A program made the position numbers and the translations under genes. DNA of 64,000 nt from Takakia lepidozioides (Eukaryota > Streptophyta > Takakiopsida > Takakiales > Takakiaceae). Location: assembly GCA_030704615.1 (NCBI GenBank), contig CM060734.1, forward strand, positions 57,056,042-57,120,041, written 5' to 3'. Shown here one piece after another: positions 47,101 to 58,239 of the stretch; the first letter of the stretch is position 1, and every line of letters begins with the position of its first letter. The notes beneath the pieces are model-generated. The model did no database searches. It was not told where the DNA came from and worked only from the letters and a program-made list of their open reading frames with translations.

Positions 47101-49505
47101 AGATAGCATTCAAGAATTGCCTAATCCCGTTATTCTGTTCAGATTTTTTTTGTCTACAAAGGAACGGGAAATTGGATAACGACTAGGGTGACTCATTAGG
47201 GTTCACCCTAGAGGTCTTAACCTAAAGCTGCTGCCCTATATGGTTAGTAAGCTTGGCCACTCTTCTCATTTGGAAGAGGAGCAGGCAAGAGCTGAAGGAG
47301 CTGACTATACTATGGCTACAAGCAAGGTATCCATTCAGACTCCTTCAACACTGTGATGGGCTGCTTAGTATGGCAACACAAAGTGTGTTGACACAATGAG
47401 GAAGTTACATGGACTTGACTAAGCTCTACTCTGAGTCTAGGAACACTTGAGCAAAACCAAGGGCTTCTATATGGGTCCTTGCTTGAGTACTTGGTCTTCC
47501 TTTTTGGGAATAGGTGCTTGTTGTCAAGCTTACTCACATGGATTTCATTAAGCTCTACTCTGAGTCTAGGAACACTTGAGCAAAACCAAGGGCTTCTATA
47601 TGGGTCCTTGCTTGAGTACTTGATCTTCCTTTTTGGGAATAGGTGCTTGTTGTCATGCTTACTCACATGGATTTCATTAAGCTCTACTCTGATTCTATGA
47701 ATGCTTTTGCGAACCAAAGACCTCTATGTGTCCCCTTGCTTGAGTACTTGGCTCTAGTGACAGCTTCCTTTTGGGAATGGGTGCTTACCGAATGAGACCC
47801 CCCCTCCCTCTGGAGCATGGGCTGAAATAGGTGCTGCTGATTTCTGTACCTATGTTGACTAAAATGGCTGAAAGGACCTCCCCTACCTCTCCTCTCTTTG
47901 CTAGTATGACCTGTTGCAAGGATGACATTGAAAACAAATGTGAAGGGGTTTAAGCCTGGGGGTCCACAGGGATCACTAACCTGTTGGTAGTTGGTTGGCT
48001 GTGATCCAGGTGATGCCATTTCACCTTCTTTAGTTGCAGGAAATGGTACTAAGGGCAAGAGACTAAGGAAGTGCGGCATTGAACTCTCTCAAACCTCAAA
48101 TCTGTTTGTATGTGTTGATTGTACACATACTACTGCTGTTTTGCTCTGTTTGGTTTGATGGATGTATGAGCTTGTAACCTACATGGAGCTATTCATTTGT
48201 CCAACCAAGGGAATTACATAACGTGAAAATTAACTTCAATGCTAGGTTCTCTCTCTCTCTCTCTCTCTCTGGACTTTGAAGTACCTTTCTACCTTTTGTG
48301 GTCAATGGCCACAAGGCTACGGCAAACAACGTCTTATGAGTGCATTCTCTCTCTGGACTTTGAAGTACCTTTCTTTCTTCTTCTATTGCCCTCTATATTA
48401 CGAGATCCGTGGGGGATTCCACTGTCTATTCCGCGGAACTCAATCTCTCACTGAAGTCTTCCACTATGAGGATCAGAAATGCTTGGCAGCTTACCTGCAC
48501 AAGCCCTTCACCCTTAGACAATCCCTCGAGCAAAAGCTTTATTTTTGGCTCGGGTTTTGTTTCCTCTCTCATGTTTATTTCCATTTTGTCCCATAAGCTC
48601 TATGAGCTTTCCGCGGACGTTATAAACTACCATTTCATTTCTTTCATTCTCTCTCTACTCCCACTTGACATAAATAATGCAAACTATCAAAGAAACAAAA
48701 ACATTCACACCAAGAAAGTGACACACCCATATCGTGCTGCCACAGGCTTGCCACGCTCAGCTCCACCTTCCCAGGCAGTAATAGGGCGCCTTAGAATTTG
48801 ATCAGCATCTAGAATGAGCACCCAATCAACCGTGTTCGAATCTTGGCTACTATTGAGCCAGTGGACCACGCCTGCAGGTTTATTGATTGCTGGATACCTG
48901 AACCCATAGTTGTTGGTGCAAACAACTGTTAAGGGATCCAAAGTAGTAATTCTTCAGAGTCTGCAAACACCTAACACGAGCTAGGAATAGGCTGCACATA
49001 AGGCTGATGAGCAGAGGTTCAACAAAGCACTCAAATACATTGCGGTGCTGGATCCCATCACCCGAAGTTTGGCATGCTATAACTGAACATCCCATTGAAA
49101 GGTTAAACAGAGAGCATACCAGTCACCAGTAATGGGGTTGTGACTCATAGAGGGAACGACATGTGTGGGTGCCAAGTCCATGCCCCGGTAAGACTTCAAT
49201 TCCTCATCGGTGCAGCTCAAGAGGCGGGTGATGGGTCCAGGCTGCCCACTCTTTCTGAAGCTGTGCATGAGTCCCACAGTCTGCCAATCAAAGTATACAC
49301 CACACTCCACTGAAAAAAGTGTGTGCATCCGCCATGGAGGATTCGTCGAGTTATCGAGAACATCTCCTGGGAACTCCTTGGGATCATTCAAAATTCTTGC
49401 ACTGGAAACGTGTACCATTTGCAGTATCCACAAGGCAATTAGAGCCCACCAAAGCTGCCAGCCTTTGGCAAACGCCATTACTCTCCAGTCCAATGGAAAG
49501 GCCAT
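41195..49505 (-). CDS. Peptidyl-serine alpha-galactosyltransferase (SERGT/SGT1-like), 8 exons
   Basis: Minus-strand exons: 49505-49120, 48897-48727, 46698-46455, 45459-45259, 44666-44191, 43889-43725, 42500-42257 and 41857-41195. All borders are GT-AG, phases agree, and the CDS is 2550 bp (849 aa). The protein is an internal duplication: each half has HTLFS.EC..YFDWQTVGL, APTHVVPSM...GDWYPAINK, a DAD motif (LILDADQI and VILDADMI), YLxGCDN, GWISEMYGYSFG and MxYPGY. A hydrophobic N-terminal segment (LWWALIALWIL) acts as signal or anchor. A C-terminal membrane segment lies near residue 830 (VGLWTLLVSVFLLLVSSLYS). The family adds galactose to Ser in extensins and arabinogalactan proteins in the secretory pathway. 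The start at 49505 is preferred over upstream in-frame Met because the signal segment follows soon after. Introns carry several repeats. Confidence 0.9.
42674..42755 (+). repeat. Short dispersed module (CCACAAGGC...CTCTCT), copy
   Basis: CTCAAACTGGGCGCAGGGTC, GGCCACAAGGCAACAGCAAG and a CT-rich tract recur at 43342-43440, 44797-44845, 48298-48355 and inverted at 45599-45640. See the findings for the suggested element. Confidence 0.6.
42756..43110 (+). mobile_element. LINE fragment inside intron 6 of the glycosyltransferase gene
   Basis: Plus-strand frames encode RLTFKLWAGSLPSNKKQM and the zf-RVT-like motif CPICGQPEDNIHFVIHC (about 43053-43105), antisense to the host gene. Several stops show it is dead. 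Confidence 0.65.
44725..44972 (+). repeat. Two partial LINE 3' tails with CT microsatellite
   Basis: 44727-44748 is a CT run. 44749-44793 reads GAGCTTTCCGCGGACGTTAT and ends in CATTTCATTTC. 44927-44972 is a second, shortened copy (CCCATAAGCTCTTTGAGCTT). Confidence 0.7.
47421..47790 (+). repeat. 129-bp tandem repeat, about 2.9 copies
   Basis: AAGCTCTACTCTGAGTCTAG starts at 47421 and 47550, and AAGCTCTACTCTGATTCTAT at 47679. The first two units are nearly identical and the third diverges. It lies in intron 2 of the glycosyltransferase gene. Open frames across it are a by-product of the repeat. Confidence 0.9.
48375..48650 (+). mobile_element. LINE 3' end copy in intron 2 of the glycosyltransferase gene
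   Basis: Nearly identical to 13945-14210: FFYCPLYYEIRG coding part, DVFHYED-like segment, CCATTTTGTCCCATAAGCTC, the AAGCTC-TAT-GAGCTT hairpin and CATTTC tail. It is 5'-truncated just before the last zinc-motif residues and preceded by a CT run. Confidence 0.8.
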
Positions 49506-51429
49506 CTCTATCACTCTCTCTACTGTCTTATTTTCCACACTTCCAGTTCTTATTGTCAAGTCGAACACCTCTATGACTCTCCTCGGAAAATGACCTAAAT
49601 TGGAATTTCGATATGGGCATCCATCACAGGGCCCAAGTAAGAACGCCATTTTGAGCTACAGTACACTCACTCAGACTCCCTAGAAAGAAGAAATCACGCC
49701 TTTCCACACAGTAAGACCGCCTACTAAGGACCAGTTTACAGACAGCGCTGTACACCATATCAGAATGTTGTGTTGACAAAGAATTGATAAAAGTAATCTT
49801 CTTGGGTTTGAATTGAAGTCGAAATCTCAAAGGCTCATGAACCATTGCAGAATGCCTGCATTGGCTGCACGAAGAATCTAACTCCCTTACGCCAGGAAAT
49901 CTGAACTAAGTAAATCTATCAACCACTCAAGGTACGTATCTGAACGGCCAAAACTTTACGAATCTACTCCGTCTGTAGTTGGAGGCATTCAGAACTATAG
50001 AGAGATTGCCCATGCGTAGGCCTGGGAGCTCAAAGTGACTCGGGGAAGCTTCTCTTTGCACCACCCCTGTCTGAATGATGTACGCACCTCCAAGCTACAT
50101 CACTTACAAGACGCAGGTGAACATGCAGCCTGTACAAAAATGCTGTCATCCTCACGCAATCATTCTCAAAGCACGAACGAGCTCATCGCCATTGAACAAA
50201 ACAAGGACGAAGTAAAAGCCTCGTTGACTAGAACACAGAACCCACAATGGCACAAACCATCCCACCGCACACTCATGTTTCGTGCTGTAATGGCTGTCAC
50301 CCGCACGGAGAAAGGACAAATCGCAGGACAGAGGTATTGTCCACAGCCCCCCAACCCATGTGTCGATACAAATAGTCCAAGCTGAAAATGACCGACATCG
50401 GCTAACCTACCCCAAATCTCAGCATGACAGAAGAAAACTCCAACCTTGGCAGGTGTGCAGAGACAGGGAGCTATGGGTCACATTCGATGGATGAATACCG
50501 CAATAATCACTGTAACCTATACATTCCTGGCTGATACAGTGAAGACATGATGGAGAAAACAAAACTGAGTTTTCCAACTTGTCTGTCACGACATTGATCA
50601 AATGTTGTTCAGCGACGCTCGCAGCAACATTCAAAGAGTGACTGTCTCTCTCCGATCGCTGCACGCAGCAGCAGCATTTATGTAATAGATAATGCTCCAT
50701 CAGAAGATGGATACCAGCTGGCACCATTAACTCGTCAAGGATCATCATTGGTTATCGCACTGAATGCTATTCACGAAAATGGACCTCAGTGTTTGAAAAT
50801 GTTGAAAAGGCATGCTTTATGAACATTTTCCAGTGTAGGTGCATCTACTGTTCCTAGTATGTAACTATGTCCTTTGCAGGCTTTAGTGGGGGAGTGCAAA
50901 GGGACACAATAGTGAGGCATTCAATGCAGTTGCTGCACTGGGCTGCCCGCTGTCTGGAGCTACCGGCCTCTGCAAGTGCGCCATAAAGACGCATTGAAGA
51001 CATAGATGCTCTCACTTTGCATGCTCCAGGTGCAATGTCAAGGTACTGATCAAGTACATGATAGTACCCCACAAAGGGTACATTATCACAGTCTCAGACC
51101 CTTCTCCTTGGCTTTTTAACACGAATGGATTCTCCATTGTAGGTGAGTGGTATTCATCCTCCGAATCGATGAGTGCATGTGGGTAAGTCCTGCTCCAACT
51201 CTCCACTAATGATGTGATCCTGGCGGACAAAAGAACTTAGCCACTCTTGAAATGTGTATGACTCAAGAGTCAAAAGTTTGGAGTTTGGATATCCTCTTGG
51301 GCTCAAGTTGAGAGTGAGGATACAATGACCAACTCCCAAGATAAATGACATCACACACTTTTTTTCCAAATCATCCCAAACAAGTGACGTGTGGCTTCTT
51401 TGCTAATAGTGAAATGTACTTTCGTCCAA
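49506..51429. other. Upstream region and intergenic
   Basis: Presumed promoter of the glycosyltransferase gene, then non-coding sequence. No gene is seen. Confidence 0.4.
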
Positions 51430-52742
51430 GTTGTAGCTCACCGGTAATGGGCACATGCCACCTCGGAGTGGTTGTGGGTTCAATCCACACCTTTGTGTCA
51501 CAAAGGTGTCCACCAGTGTTGGACCGGTATATATGGTCAGACCTGGGTATACATTAAAGCTATGAGTAATGGTACGAAGAACCATACCCTAGTGGTATGA
51601 AAGAACATTACACCCATTTACATAACCGACTGGGGTGGATATTGAGTCAAGGAATTGTTGGTCCATACCATTGTCTCTGCTTTTATGCTGCCTGCGAAAC
51701 CATTATTGAGGGTTGCAAGTGGCGATGGAGCTCAATATAAGTAGGGATATGAACAAGTAGGGTATGAATATGAGCTCCACTCAGCACTTGAGACATATCA
51801 GGCAGTGCAGGCTGAACAAATTGCTCACACTTTTGACAACCAGCATGTAGCCCAGTGGTAATGGGCACATAGCACGTTGGATGTGGTTGTGGGTTCAAAC
51901 CACGGTCTGGTGTGTCATGAAGGCGTTCACCTTTTAGCTGGAAGGCAGTAGCCCTTGTGGTGAAGTGACACCATAAGTTACCGCTTCCTTTGGGAGGCGT
52001 CATACTTGCTCACACTTTCCGGGGGGAAGTGGAAATCTGGTCCTGGCTACCATGATTGGGTAGAAAAATAACTGAAAGACAGTCTGACAATTGTACTATA
52101 TACAAAGGCTCAGCAACATAACCACCATACCAATGCTCATATACCCCCCACTATCAATATTAAAAAAAATAATACCAATACCATACCGATACACTATCCA
52201 TTTTAGAAGACCTATTACCCTATTGATACCATTAATACTCTATCAGGTCATACCTGCCACCATACCCTTATTAGCCTGGTATGCAATAGCGACTCAGATC
52301 CTTCATACCAGGTCCAGTCTGGTATTTAAAATAACATATACCTGTCCAACACTGGTGTCCACCTTCCTACTGGCAGTAGCCCTTGGGGGTCAAGAGACAC
52401 CATAATTTACGCTTCCTTGGGGAGGCGCCATACTTTCTACTTTCATCCATAATAAACCTGAAAAATCATCCATTTATTTTCATAAATTGTATAAGAAAGA
52501 TGTTATCTAAGCCAGCAGGCCTGGTATTGCATTGAGAAGCATATGAGGTTTTGAGCAAAGGAGAGGTAACGCCTATTTGATGCGCCTAGTCTCATCTTTA
52601 GTAGATAATAGTATTTGACGCATCCCGAAGGAAGCGTAAATTATGGTGTCTCTTGTCTCTTCACCCGGAAGGGTTATTGCCTCCCGCTAGGAAGGTGGAC
52701 ACCTTTGATAAGTGGATTGAACCCACAACCACTTCCGAGGCT
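51430..52742. mobile_element. Cluster of four SINE copies of one tRNA-derived family
   Basis: 51430-51560 (+): A-box TAGCTCACCGG and B-box GGGTTCAATCCAC. 51842-52012 (+): fuller copy with TAGCCCAGTGG and GGGTTCAAACCAC. 52350-52440 (+): 3' half only. 52615-52742 (-): 3' part plus B-box. Shared body motifs are CACCTTCCTA and GACACCATAA, with end GCTTCCTTnGGGAGGCG. The A-box is tRNA-like, but stems do not fold as tRNA. Confidence 0.75.
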
Positions 52743-53554
52743 AAAGATAATAATATTTTACACACCTAAACGGAGATGGGGATCACCCGCAAGGCTAGAA
52801 TTTGGGCGAGCAAAAACAGCACAATGGCTAGCCGGATGAAAGCAAACAGCCTATGCGCCTGTTTAACCCTCAAACGATGAACTACCTTTTGGTGGGCCCA
52901 CTAAAAAAACGTGCATATGTACCCTCATGGATGAGGGTGTAACTTTTACCCCCAATCATCCATGGGGATGAACCTTAGACACATATCTACTACATCCACG
53001 TCCTGTCAAAAGTGTAGACAATTTGACCGTTGCATTTGGGAGATTATAACAAAATAATCTGCCCCAATTTGTAAATATATTCCAAAATTGCATGGAAAAA
53101 ATTGCTTGGCCACAAAATTCAAGTATCGAGTTGAATTTTTTCCAGCACACAGACCCTCCATAATCTGATTATATTATGGCACCTAAAGGACTGCCTCCCC
53201 CAAAAATCAGACCAAAATTCCAAAATTGAGATAGGCTACTTTGTATGTGAAATCTGGGGGATAAATTGTCATGTTTTGACTTCTTTCCCAAGTACACCCA
53301 TGAGGTGATATTTGTTTTCTAATTCCTCTGGTAAATAAGTGCTCACTAACATTATGCCTTGTCCAAACTTTTTGGCATTATGATAAATTTTCAGCCTAGA
53401 TGTTATTTACAAAAGCCTCTCATTTTTTAATAATAGGGTCATGATTGCACAAGCGGGCCCCGCCAGGACGGCCCTTGGGGTGAGCTCATAAGACCACCGC
53501 CCATTCACCGGATCGGCCAGATTCTGAAATTTTTCTAAGTCCTTGTTCATCTAC

Positions 53555-53695
53555 CGTGGCGGACTTTCTAGCAGACCGGGCAAACCCTCCAACACACCGA
53601 CTCCAACCTTCTAGCAGACAGGCAGGCAGACCCTCCAGTAGACCGGGCAAACCCCCCTCCAGCAGACCTCCAGCAGACCGGCAGACCCTTCGACA
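53555..53695 (+). repeat. AGCAGACCGGCAGACC repeat tract
   Basis: Short irregular repeats (GCAGACCGGGCAAACCCTCC and variants) resemble the CAGACTG-type units of the MULE locus. Confidence 0.55.
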
Positions 53696-53729
53696 AAATA
53701 TATATTTAATAACACACATTACTGCCGCA

Positions 53730-53805
53730 ATACAACCTGATAGGATTTGAACACTACACCTTGTATTCATAGTACATTGCTCTTAACCACCACACTAGAG
53801 TGATC
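53730..53805 (-). mobile_element. tRNA-like Pol III promoter remnant
   Basis: On the minus strand TGTGGTGGTTAAGAG (A-box-like, 53794-53780) and GTGTTCAAATCC (B-box, 53753-53742) are at tRNA spacing, but acceptor and T-stems do not pair. A degenerate SINE head is more likely than a tRNA gene. Confidence 0.45.
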
Positions 53806-54699
53806 TTCCGCCCACTGGTGAGGGTTGTGATTGTCTTTTCATCAGCAATCAGAAGTCGACATAGTTGCTGACACACAGTTGCAAAGAAGGTAGAGAGGCC
53901 ATTTGGTGCTTCAAAGTAAATTGTTTAATAACCGAAGATTCATTCCGACAAAGAATATTTTGTGCTACTGGAGTCGGCGTCCAAAACGAAGGCAGAACTG
54001 TCTATGAAGACACTAGCCCTGCTTTGCACAAAACCCTTTCTGTTTAAAAGCAAACCAGGGAAAAAGAGAGGAGACTAAATTCCGAAGCTGCAGCCTCCGC
54101 ATAACATGGCAATTTAAAATCTGCTTTCGGACTTGGGAAAAATTGCGGGTTTGCAAAAAAAGGGAGGAACCGTGGCGACCTTGGGCTCCTGTACACACAA
54201 ACAAACAATGTAAGTCCATATACATTCAGCTGGCCCAACTTGTGCAGGAAAGATGGAAATGGAAGGATACGCCGTCGTGTCAGTGAATTGCCACAACTGA
54301 ACTAGCACTTACTCACATGATAAATCAGAATCAACATCCAGAGCATCGGGCTCTTGCAGATCCTGCTCCACAACAATGTTCTCAGTCTGGGTCGAATTGT
54401 CGCGGCCCTTTGCCTTGAGGGCAGGGGGTCGGGACACGAGAGGGGCTGCCCCTGTGGTGGGGGCAGTGACAACAAAAGAGGCGAATGCGCTCACTAGGTG
54501 GAGCCCCACACACCGGGTTGCGGTGGGGGTGGTTCCACGAGGGGTGGTGGTAGCTTAGTGGGACTTAGTGGGGGTGACATAGGACTCACCATGGGGGCGG
54601 AGACCTTGTGGTGGGAGTCGTGGGGAGTCTTGGGACTCATCACGGTCCAAGGGGACCGTGGTGGGTAGGCCAAGACTCACCGCGACTCATCACCGGGAA

Positions 54700-55190
54700 T
54701 CGAGGGTTTTCGTGGAGAATCTTATCCATAACCCTCTGAAACTCTACAGGAGCATTCTTCAACCCAAACGGTAGGAACCGCCATTGGTACAAGCAATCCT
54801 TCCCATGTTGGTCAATCCCCCAGAATGCCGTCTTTTGCTTGTCAGATTGGCAACTGGTGGTAACCGGATTGCAAGTCCAATGTGCTAAACACCTTTGCAT
54901 GCCCAATGGCATCAAAGATTTCCTCTGGAGTTGGCATGGCATATCTATCGGACTTAGTCTGACGGTTCACAGGACGATAGTCCCCACACATCCTTCTTTC
55001 TGTCCAATTGCCATAGATATCATTCTTAGCTGGCATCACCGTTGCCGAGGCATACTCCCCGCCTGACAACTCCACCAATCCAGCTTCGAACAACTTCATA
55101 GTCCGTGACTGGATCAATTACCTCTCCATGTCACTATACCGGTAGGGCCTTCAAAAGATTGACGTGTCACTAATCAATACGAATCTCCTG
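54700..55190 (-). pseudogene. Reverse transcriptase N-terminal half, truncated
   Basis: RPYRYSDMER, then KLFEAGLVELSGGEYASATV, GDYRPVNRQTKSDRYAMPTP, FSTLDLQSGYHQLPI, then after a small deletion KQKTAFWGID and FLPFGLKNAPVEFQRVMDKI. These are Ty3/Gypsy RT blocks 1-4. The copy ends before the catalytic YxDD at about 54.7 kb. It is preceded by FLRVYRNCFAFGLKDLG, the usual pre-RT segment (about 55230-55280). Confidence 0.85.
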
Positions 55191-55754
55191 ACCCTTCAAA
55201 CTCCCCAAATCCTTCAAACCGAAGGCAAAGCAATTTCTATAAACCCTTAGAAATTGCTCAATCCTCCGTCTCTCTCCTCCGGTGACTGTAGGTCCAACAT
55301 CTGGTTCCCAATTGTCCTCAGTGACTGCAACCTTGGGTACATCAAGCTTAGGGGTAGGAGACGAATCATTTGGTTGCTAGATAACAACCTCTTGGGCCTT
55401 GTCCGCCCAATCTGATTGTGGCGTAGCCTCCATTTGCTCTGCAATAACCACCTTGAGAACATCCTCTGGGGAAGAAACATTCTCAACCTCTTCAAAAACA
55501 TTGGTCACCTTGGCCTCCAGCTGATCCTCAGTGTATGGCTCTCCCCACTCCTCATATTGTTGCTTGAGAGATCCAAGGACTCTCTCTTTCCGCATCTCAT
55601 CCCACATCTGTCATGGGTGTTTGTACCCCATGATCCTGTGCTCGCCCCCACTCACTGCCTCAACCATCCCAGTTGGTAGAGGTGATACAATACCAAATGG
55701 GAATGCAAAAATAGCCACCACTGTCTGCAACCTCCGTTGCTCAGCCATGCACAA

Positions 55755-56702
55755 GCCAATGACCCATGTCAAGCAATTTAGATCCATTGCTTGATCCAAC
55801 ACATGTCGGCGTGATGCCTTTGACAAAGCTGGCACAGCTGTAGTGCCCGTGGCAAATCCCATTGCCCGCTCTCGCTCATCTGCATTGGGCTCCACCAATT
55901 ATTGTAGCGCATTGTCCCAAATCAACCCAGGACCATTATCTCAAAAAGCATGAGATGAGGGAAAGCTCATGAGCGTAGGCAAGGCCGCACGTGGCTGCCC
56001 CACTCAATTTACCACTGCTAGAGGTGGACGGTCATCATGTCGCACCCTCTGTGGTTGCGACCCTTAGTCCAAAATGCCCTCAACTGTGAGATTGGGTGGC
56101 CGTTGAATGGAATCGTATGTTCTCTTGAGCAACTCTGGTGGTGCAAGATTGGTCCACCACAATCGAGGTCGATACGCTCGTGATCCCATCGCTGTTGCAT
56201 CCAATAGCACCGCCGATCCAATCCAATACCACACCTGATGCACACTGGCCGTAACCCTGGCCCGAGAGTCCCTCATAAGAGGAACATTCTCGAAGATATA
56301 GGCTAGAGGTTGCACTTGTTTCGTCTGCAAGTCACGCAACACTCTCAACATCTCCCAAAACAAATGCGATCGTGCATCATGCAAGCCGTTCCCATGACCT
56401 GCAGGAGAGTGTCCTTGGCAAGGCCATCCAGCTATCACCAAGTCAATGGCACCATGCACGTCCAAATCATCCGCCCCCAGCAAGGTAATGTATGTTGGCA
56501 AGGCCTTTTGATACCCTTGAATTGCTGAGAGAGGCAACAACTCAGGATACCGGTGTGTGAGCAAGGCGATGTGGCGCATAGAAATACGCCGAGCTATTTC
56601 ATCCTTCTCCACATACAAGTACTTGCGTACTTTAATCCCAGCTTGCAACACTCATGTAAGCCCAGTGCTCATGCCTCCAAACAAGTCTAGCAAACAAATC
56701 CC
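55755..56702 (-). pseudogene. DNMT3-like C5-cytosine DNA methyltransferase domain embedded in the retrotransposon
   Basis: Canonical, non-permuted motif order on the minus strand. Motif I is LLDLFGGMSTGL (SAM binding). Motif IV is GWPCQGHSPAG with the catalytic Cys at codon 56420-56418. Motif VI is FENVPLM, motif VIII YRPRLWWTN, then a target-recognition-sized stretch of about 80-90 residues. The motif IX-like segment is NADERERAMGF, and motif X is VLDQAMDLNCLTWVIG. The length is about 316 codons. VIII with RPRLWW and the short spacing most resemble DNMT3, rather than plant DRM, where motif blocks are rearranged, or CMT/MET1, which have long targeting domains (family knowledge). Four stops (56652, 56064, about 56007, about 55950) and one at 55899 interrupt it; all fit CGA or CAA. 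Confidence 0.85.
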
Positions 56703-57100
56703 TGAGTCAGGTGGTTGCCAGGTAATGGGCACTGTATCCAAAGGAGCTAACTGAGGAGGTCCAGGTGATGTCACTGAACTCCCCTCACTCACCAATGGGA
56801 GGCCTCCTGCCATGCTTGGTGCACACACTCGCCTGCTACTCGATGCAAATTCCTAACTGTACCCCACAGTGGAATATGAACAGACACATGAGGAAGCAAA
56901 TCAGCCTTGTATACCAGTTGTTTGTCCTCATCAGGCGGTGGCCTATTATCTGCATGGCTATTGCCCTCCAAGAGCTCACCACCCCAAGCCACTATCCCCA
57001 AGAATGCAGCCAATGTGGGCATCATGTTCCTATGATCCACCGCTACATTCCCAATAAACCGCACTGGGAGCAGTGCACGCCGACCATCCCCTGACTGTCA

Positions 57101-57560
57101 TTCCGACATGTAGGATGTCGTTTCCTCCCAAAAGTCCAAAGTAAAGCCCATCGGGTATAACACAGCCCCACCAACAAGCACATTATAAGACATCGCGTCC
57201 GTAACAATGGCTTTAGCTCTCAGGACAGAGCCATTTGTAGGATGATCTGGCTGCAATCAAAGGAAGAGTTCATGGCGTGTAATCCCTTGTGCCTTCTCTA
57301 AACCGCCCAAAGATGTTTGAATTTGGAAAGGACAAGGCTCCAAATCCGCCTCTGTAAGGCTCAAGCCTGCAATTGCTGCTTTCCCCAACATCAATGGCTG
57401 TGCTCCCGAGTCCAACAAGACCCGCAGTGGCCTATACCTCCTCCCAGCCGAGCCACCCAACTGAAACATATCATCCTGATTGTCCACCAGGACTACCCTA
57501 GGAGTCATCATACTACGCTCAATGGCTGGTCTAGCTGGCAACTCTTGCAACCTTACAGCT
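57101..57560 (-). pseudogene. Retropepsin (aspartic protease) domain
   Basis: LRVLLDSGAQPLMLG with the catalytic Asp of DSGA at codon 57412-57410, followed by a beta-strand region and VTDAMSYNVLVGGAVLYPMG, the position of the second conserved loop. Stops at 57257 and about 57101 are TGA (CGA by context). The upstream frame change near 57.65 kb could be a programmed gag-pol shift or a mutation. Confidence 0.75.
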
Positions 57561-58239
57561 GCCGCTTGCCATGGCGCAACTGTGGCTGTTTTCACCCTTG
57601 AATCCAAGGCATCCATGCAATGCACCTGATCCGCTATGCCTGCCAGATAGTGCCGATGCATCACCACTCTTACAGAGTGCAGCTGCCAGTCTAAACACTG
57701 CAATTGGCCGCATCCCTGGCATTGCAATTGTCGTGGCAGAAAATAATGGAGCTTGGCAAATTGCCGTAGCCGCCCCCAACAATGTACTGGCTGCACCTTG
57801 CTTTGCAGTACCACCCATTGGCATTTCCCGGGCTACACCAACTCTCCCCACCGGTACTCGTGGCTCTACCTCTGACACACTTGGGCGAGCGGGTACCATC
57901 GATGGCGTAGTTGGCACTATCTCAACCAATGTGAAAGACTGTGGAAGCCTTGTCTGTTGACTTGCTTCCCCTCTTTGTGGATCAAAATCCACATCTGCTC
58001 CTCTTGGCTCAGGAGTACGCGTTGCTGCTCGAGTGACAGCAGCTGCAGAGTCCACATGCAATGGTCCTATAAGTGCGGCTCCACACATGAAGCCCATACC
58101 AATTTGGTCTTCCCTAGGCATAGGAGGTTGTGCAGGTGGGGCTTGAACCTCAGGCCTTGGAGCTGGCGCAACATGAGTAGTGGCCATGGTAGCAAGACGT
58201 TGCTCTAGCTGGGCAAGCCTATCCACCATGCCTTGGTCA

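Larger units (their letters stand above)
52743..54689. other. Intergenic between SINE cluster and retroelement
   Basis: Apart from the repeat tract and Pol III-like remnant listed separately, I see no gene. 54530-54680 has irregular GGGACTCA/GGTGGG repeats at the truncated end of the Gypsy element. Confidence 0.4.

Noticed and set aside
47316-47717. 133-codon frame on the minus strand
   Set aside because: It is a reading of the 129-bp tandem repeat, inside an intron of the glycosyltransferase gene.
56018-57094. Plus-strand frames opposite the methyltransferase
   Set aside because: Shadows of the minus-strand coding region with no motif.
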